DNA of 64,000 nucleotides from Tragulus kanchil (lineage: Eukaryota > Chordata > Mammalia > Artiodactyla > Tragulidae), in the NCBI GenBank assembly GCA_022376925.1, contig JAIOJX010000032.1:103284794-103348793 (forward strand). Reading direction: 5' to 3'. Below, piece after piece: positions 62,184-64,000 of this stretch. The position numbers and the translations under genes were made by a program. Below the pieces are notes generated by a model. The model had not been told where the DNA came from and searched no databases. It saw only the letters and a program-made list of their open reading frames with translations. Each line of letters begins with the position of its first letter. The stretch's first letter is position 1.

Positions 62184-62540
62184 CAGCAGGTGGCTATAGG
62201 CAAGTTGCTTCACTTCCCTGAGCCTCTGTGTCCTCATCTGCACGCTGGGATTCTAACGTCGTCTTACAGGTGGCTGTGAGGAGTAAGAGACCACACAGGG
62301 CTCCAGGCAGAGTGCAGATCGCGGCGGGGCCGGCCCCTCGCCTCTCCACCCTCTGGCCCCACAGCCCTGGACTTTGCTCCACAGCAGAGCCGTGTTCGGC
62401 CACTGACTCATCCCCAAGTGGTTTGTCTCGCGCCTCCCCCCACAAGAGGGTGAGCCCTCTGTACCTTCCATCCAGCGTCTGGCACAGGCTGGTACACCTA
62501 AGAGGAACTTGTGACTATTGCTATATTTAATTTGTTCTTT
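62184..62540. other. TTC22 intron 1 or flank, right half of a MIR then unique sequence
   Basis: The MIR right half ('ggcaagttgcttcacttccctgagcctctgtg') runs to about 62310. The remainder shows no recognised gene. Confidence 0.55.
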
Positions 62541-62552
62541 CTTTAAAAAGAT

Positions 62553-62885
62553 TATTTATTTATTTATTTTTGGCTGTTCTGGGTTTTCCCTGCTGCTGCA
62601 GGCTCTTCTCTAGTTGCAGGGAGGGGGGCTTCTCTCTGGTTGAGGCGAGCAGGCTTCTTGTGGCGGTGACTTCTCTTGTTGTGGAGCTCGGGCTCTAGGG
62701 CACAGCAGTTGAGGCACATGGGCTCCACAGTTATGGCTCCGAGGCTCTCGAGCACAGGCTCCGTGGTTGTGGCTCACGGGCTTAGTTGCTCTGCAGCATG
62801 TGGGATCTTCCCGGATCAGGGATCGAACCAGTGTCTCCTGCATTGGCAGGCGGATTCTGTACCACTGAGCTACCAGGGAAGCCCT
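62553..62885 (-). mobile_element. CHR-type SINE, minus strand
   Basis: A long CHR SINE in reverse orientation ends 'gagctaccagggaagccc'. The flank TTAATTTGTT at about 62527-62536 recurs after the element at about 62886. Confidence 0.9.
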
Positions 62886-62897
62886 TAATTTGTTTTT

Positions 62898-63036
62898 TGG
62901 TTTTTATTTATTTATTTGGCTGCACTGGGTCATCGTTGAGGCATGTGGGGTCTAGTTCCCTGATCAGAGATCAAACCCAGGCCCCACTGAATTGGGAACG
63001 CAGAGTCTTAACCACTAGACCACCAGGGAAGTCCCT
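62898..63036 (-). mobile_element. CHR-type SINE fragment, minus strand
   Basis: 'ttatttatttggctgcactggg' to 'gaccaccagggaagtcc', followed by another TAATTTGG, shows a second SINE insertion at nearly the same target. Confidence 0.88.
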
Positions 63037-64000
63037 AATTTGGTTTTTTAGTCTTAAAGTTCCTATTATTTTTCCAAAATGAGGGAACAAACTTCATTTT
63101 CCCTAAAAACAAAATCTCTCTCCCAAGCTAACTCGGTTGTTTGAGTTTCTTCCCCCTTCCCTAGAATCTTGGTGGCGTCACACACATGCATCTGCACCCA
63201 CGCACACGTGCGGATCCGTCACGCCCACTTCTGGCCGGGGGCTGGCCCTGGATGGTGGCAGGAGCCAGCACCGCCGTGGGTGCCATGGCCCTGGCCTATG
63301 CGCCAGGCACAGCGCTCAGAGGTTTGCACGCGGCGGAGTTTTACGTGCATTATCATATTTGATTTTTAGTCAAGCCTCACAGACACACTGCCCTTTGGTG
63401 CTGTGATTTCCTGCCACAAAGAGCACAGAACAGGCTCAAGGTGACCGGGTGCACACAGGCCATCCAGATTTCACCTGGCCAGCCGTGGCGGACAGGGTGG
63501 AGCCAATGCCAGGAGGCCCGGCCGCCAGCCTCACAAACAAAGGTGTGGGCGTTCCACGCTGTTGCCGCACCCAGTGGGTGAGGACCTAGCAGGAACGGCC
63601 GAGAGGTCACTGCTGGTCGGCACCCCAGGGTTCCCAGCATGCGCACACACACAGTTCTGCCGTGTCCCCACACAGGGAGGCCAGGCCCAGGACCTGGGAA
63701 CTCCTCAAGGAGCCGCCCTCCCAACAGCTGCCCCCTCAAACCCCCACTCTCCCTCAGCCTCCCTTCTTGCTCCCCGCTTCATCCCCAGCGCTGCAGCTGC
63801 CCACGACCCTGGCAACTGGGCCCACTGTGCAACCAGAGGTGCTGCTGGGACCCCACAGGCAGAACAGGGGTGTGGGAGTCTGCAAGCTGCAGGGGCACCC
63901 TGCGTGACCTGGGCTGGCTGTGCAACCTCTCCGAGTGTCTGTGTCTTCTCTCTGTGAAGTGGGGACAGCGATACCAGCCTGACAGGGGTGTGAGAGGAGG
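63037..64000. other. Right end of the window, no gene recognised
   Basis: MIR-like pieces are visible at about 63290-63405 ('atgcgccaggcacagcgctcag') and 63895-64000 ('tgacctgggctggctgtgcaacctc'). No TTC22 exon 2 was recognised. Confidence 0.5.

Overview
This window is mammalian nuclear DNA, almost certainly from a ruminant (a bovid or close relative). It is full of tRNA-derived CHR/Bov-tA-type SINEs, Bov-A/BovB fragments, old L1, L2, MIR and MER5A remnants, and it has split genes with canonical splice sites. It has no operons, CRISPR array or bacterial gene organisation. Most of the sequence is intronic or intergenic.

Two protein-coding genes lie head to head. On the minus strand, seven exons of CIMAP2 (formerly LEXM/C1orf177, a sperm-tail PG-rich-repeat ciliary protein) run from 40215 down to the stop codon at 8928. 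They join in one open frame of 285 residues. The 5' exons that should encode the N-terminus were not found. On the plus strand, the CpG-rich promoter and first coding exon of TTC22 (a tetratricopeptide-repeat protein) appear three times in full (41737, 42824, 53068) and once in part (about 54458). Only the copy at 42824-43390 is intact. Later TTC22 exons are not in the window. A dead processed copy of RPL17 lies at 2048-2980, with part of it repeated at about 3589-4040.

The dominant feature is duplication at two scales. First, 19 direct duplications with offsets of only about 1.07-1.15 kb tile most of the window. Each is two nearly identical copies placed end to end, with indels and mosaic sequence concentrated next to the joint. 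Second, 40.5-51.56 kb and 51.84-61.85 kb are one tandem duplication whose joint is a chimeric SINE, as expected for SINE-SINE unequal recombination. After removing the short duplications, both units come to about 6.7 kb. The narrow size range, the error-like seams, a 67-nt microsatellite of identical length in both copies, and the frame damage the repeats would cause all favour assembly or gap-filling error as the source of the 1.1-kb repeats. The larger duplication could be real.

Region by region: 1-8.9 kb is the 3' flank of CIMAP2 (SINEs, RPL17 retrocopy, LTR-like repeat, L1 and a Tigger-like element). 9-24.9 kb is the last CIMAP2 intron. 24.9-31.4 kb holds most CIMAP2 exons. 31.4-40.1 kb is a large intron with MIR and L2 pieces and three short duplications. 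40.2-41.7 kb is the divergent promoter interval. 41.7-64 kb is TTC22 exon 1 and intron 1, duplicated. No previously undescribed biological system was recognised. The most noteworthy content is the duplication architecture and its effect on the two genes.
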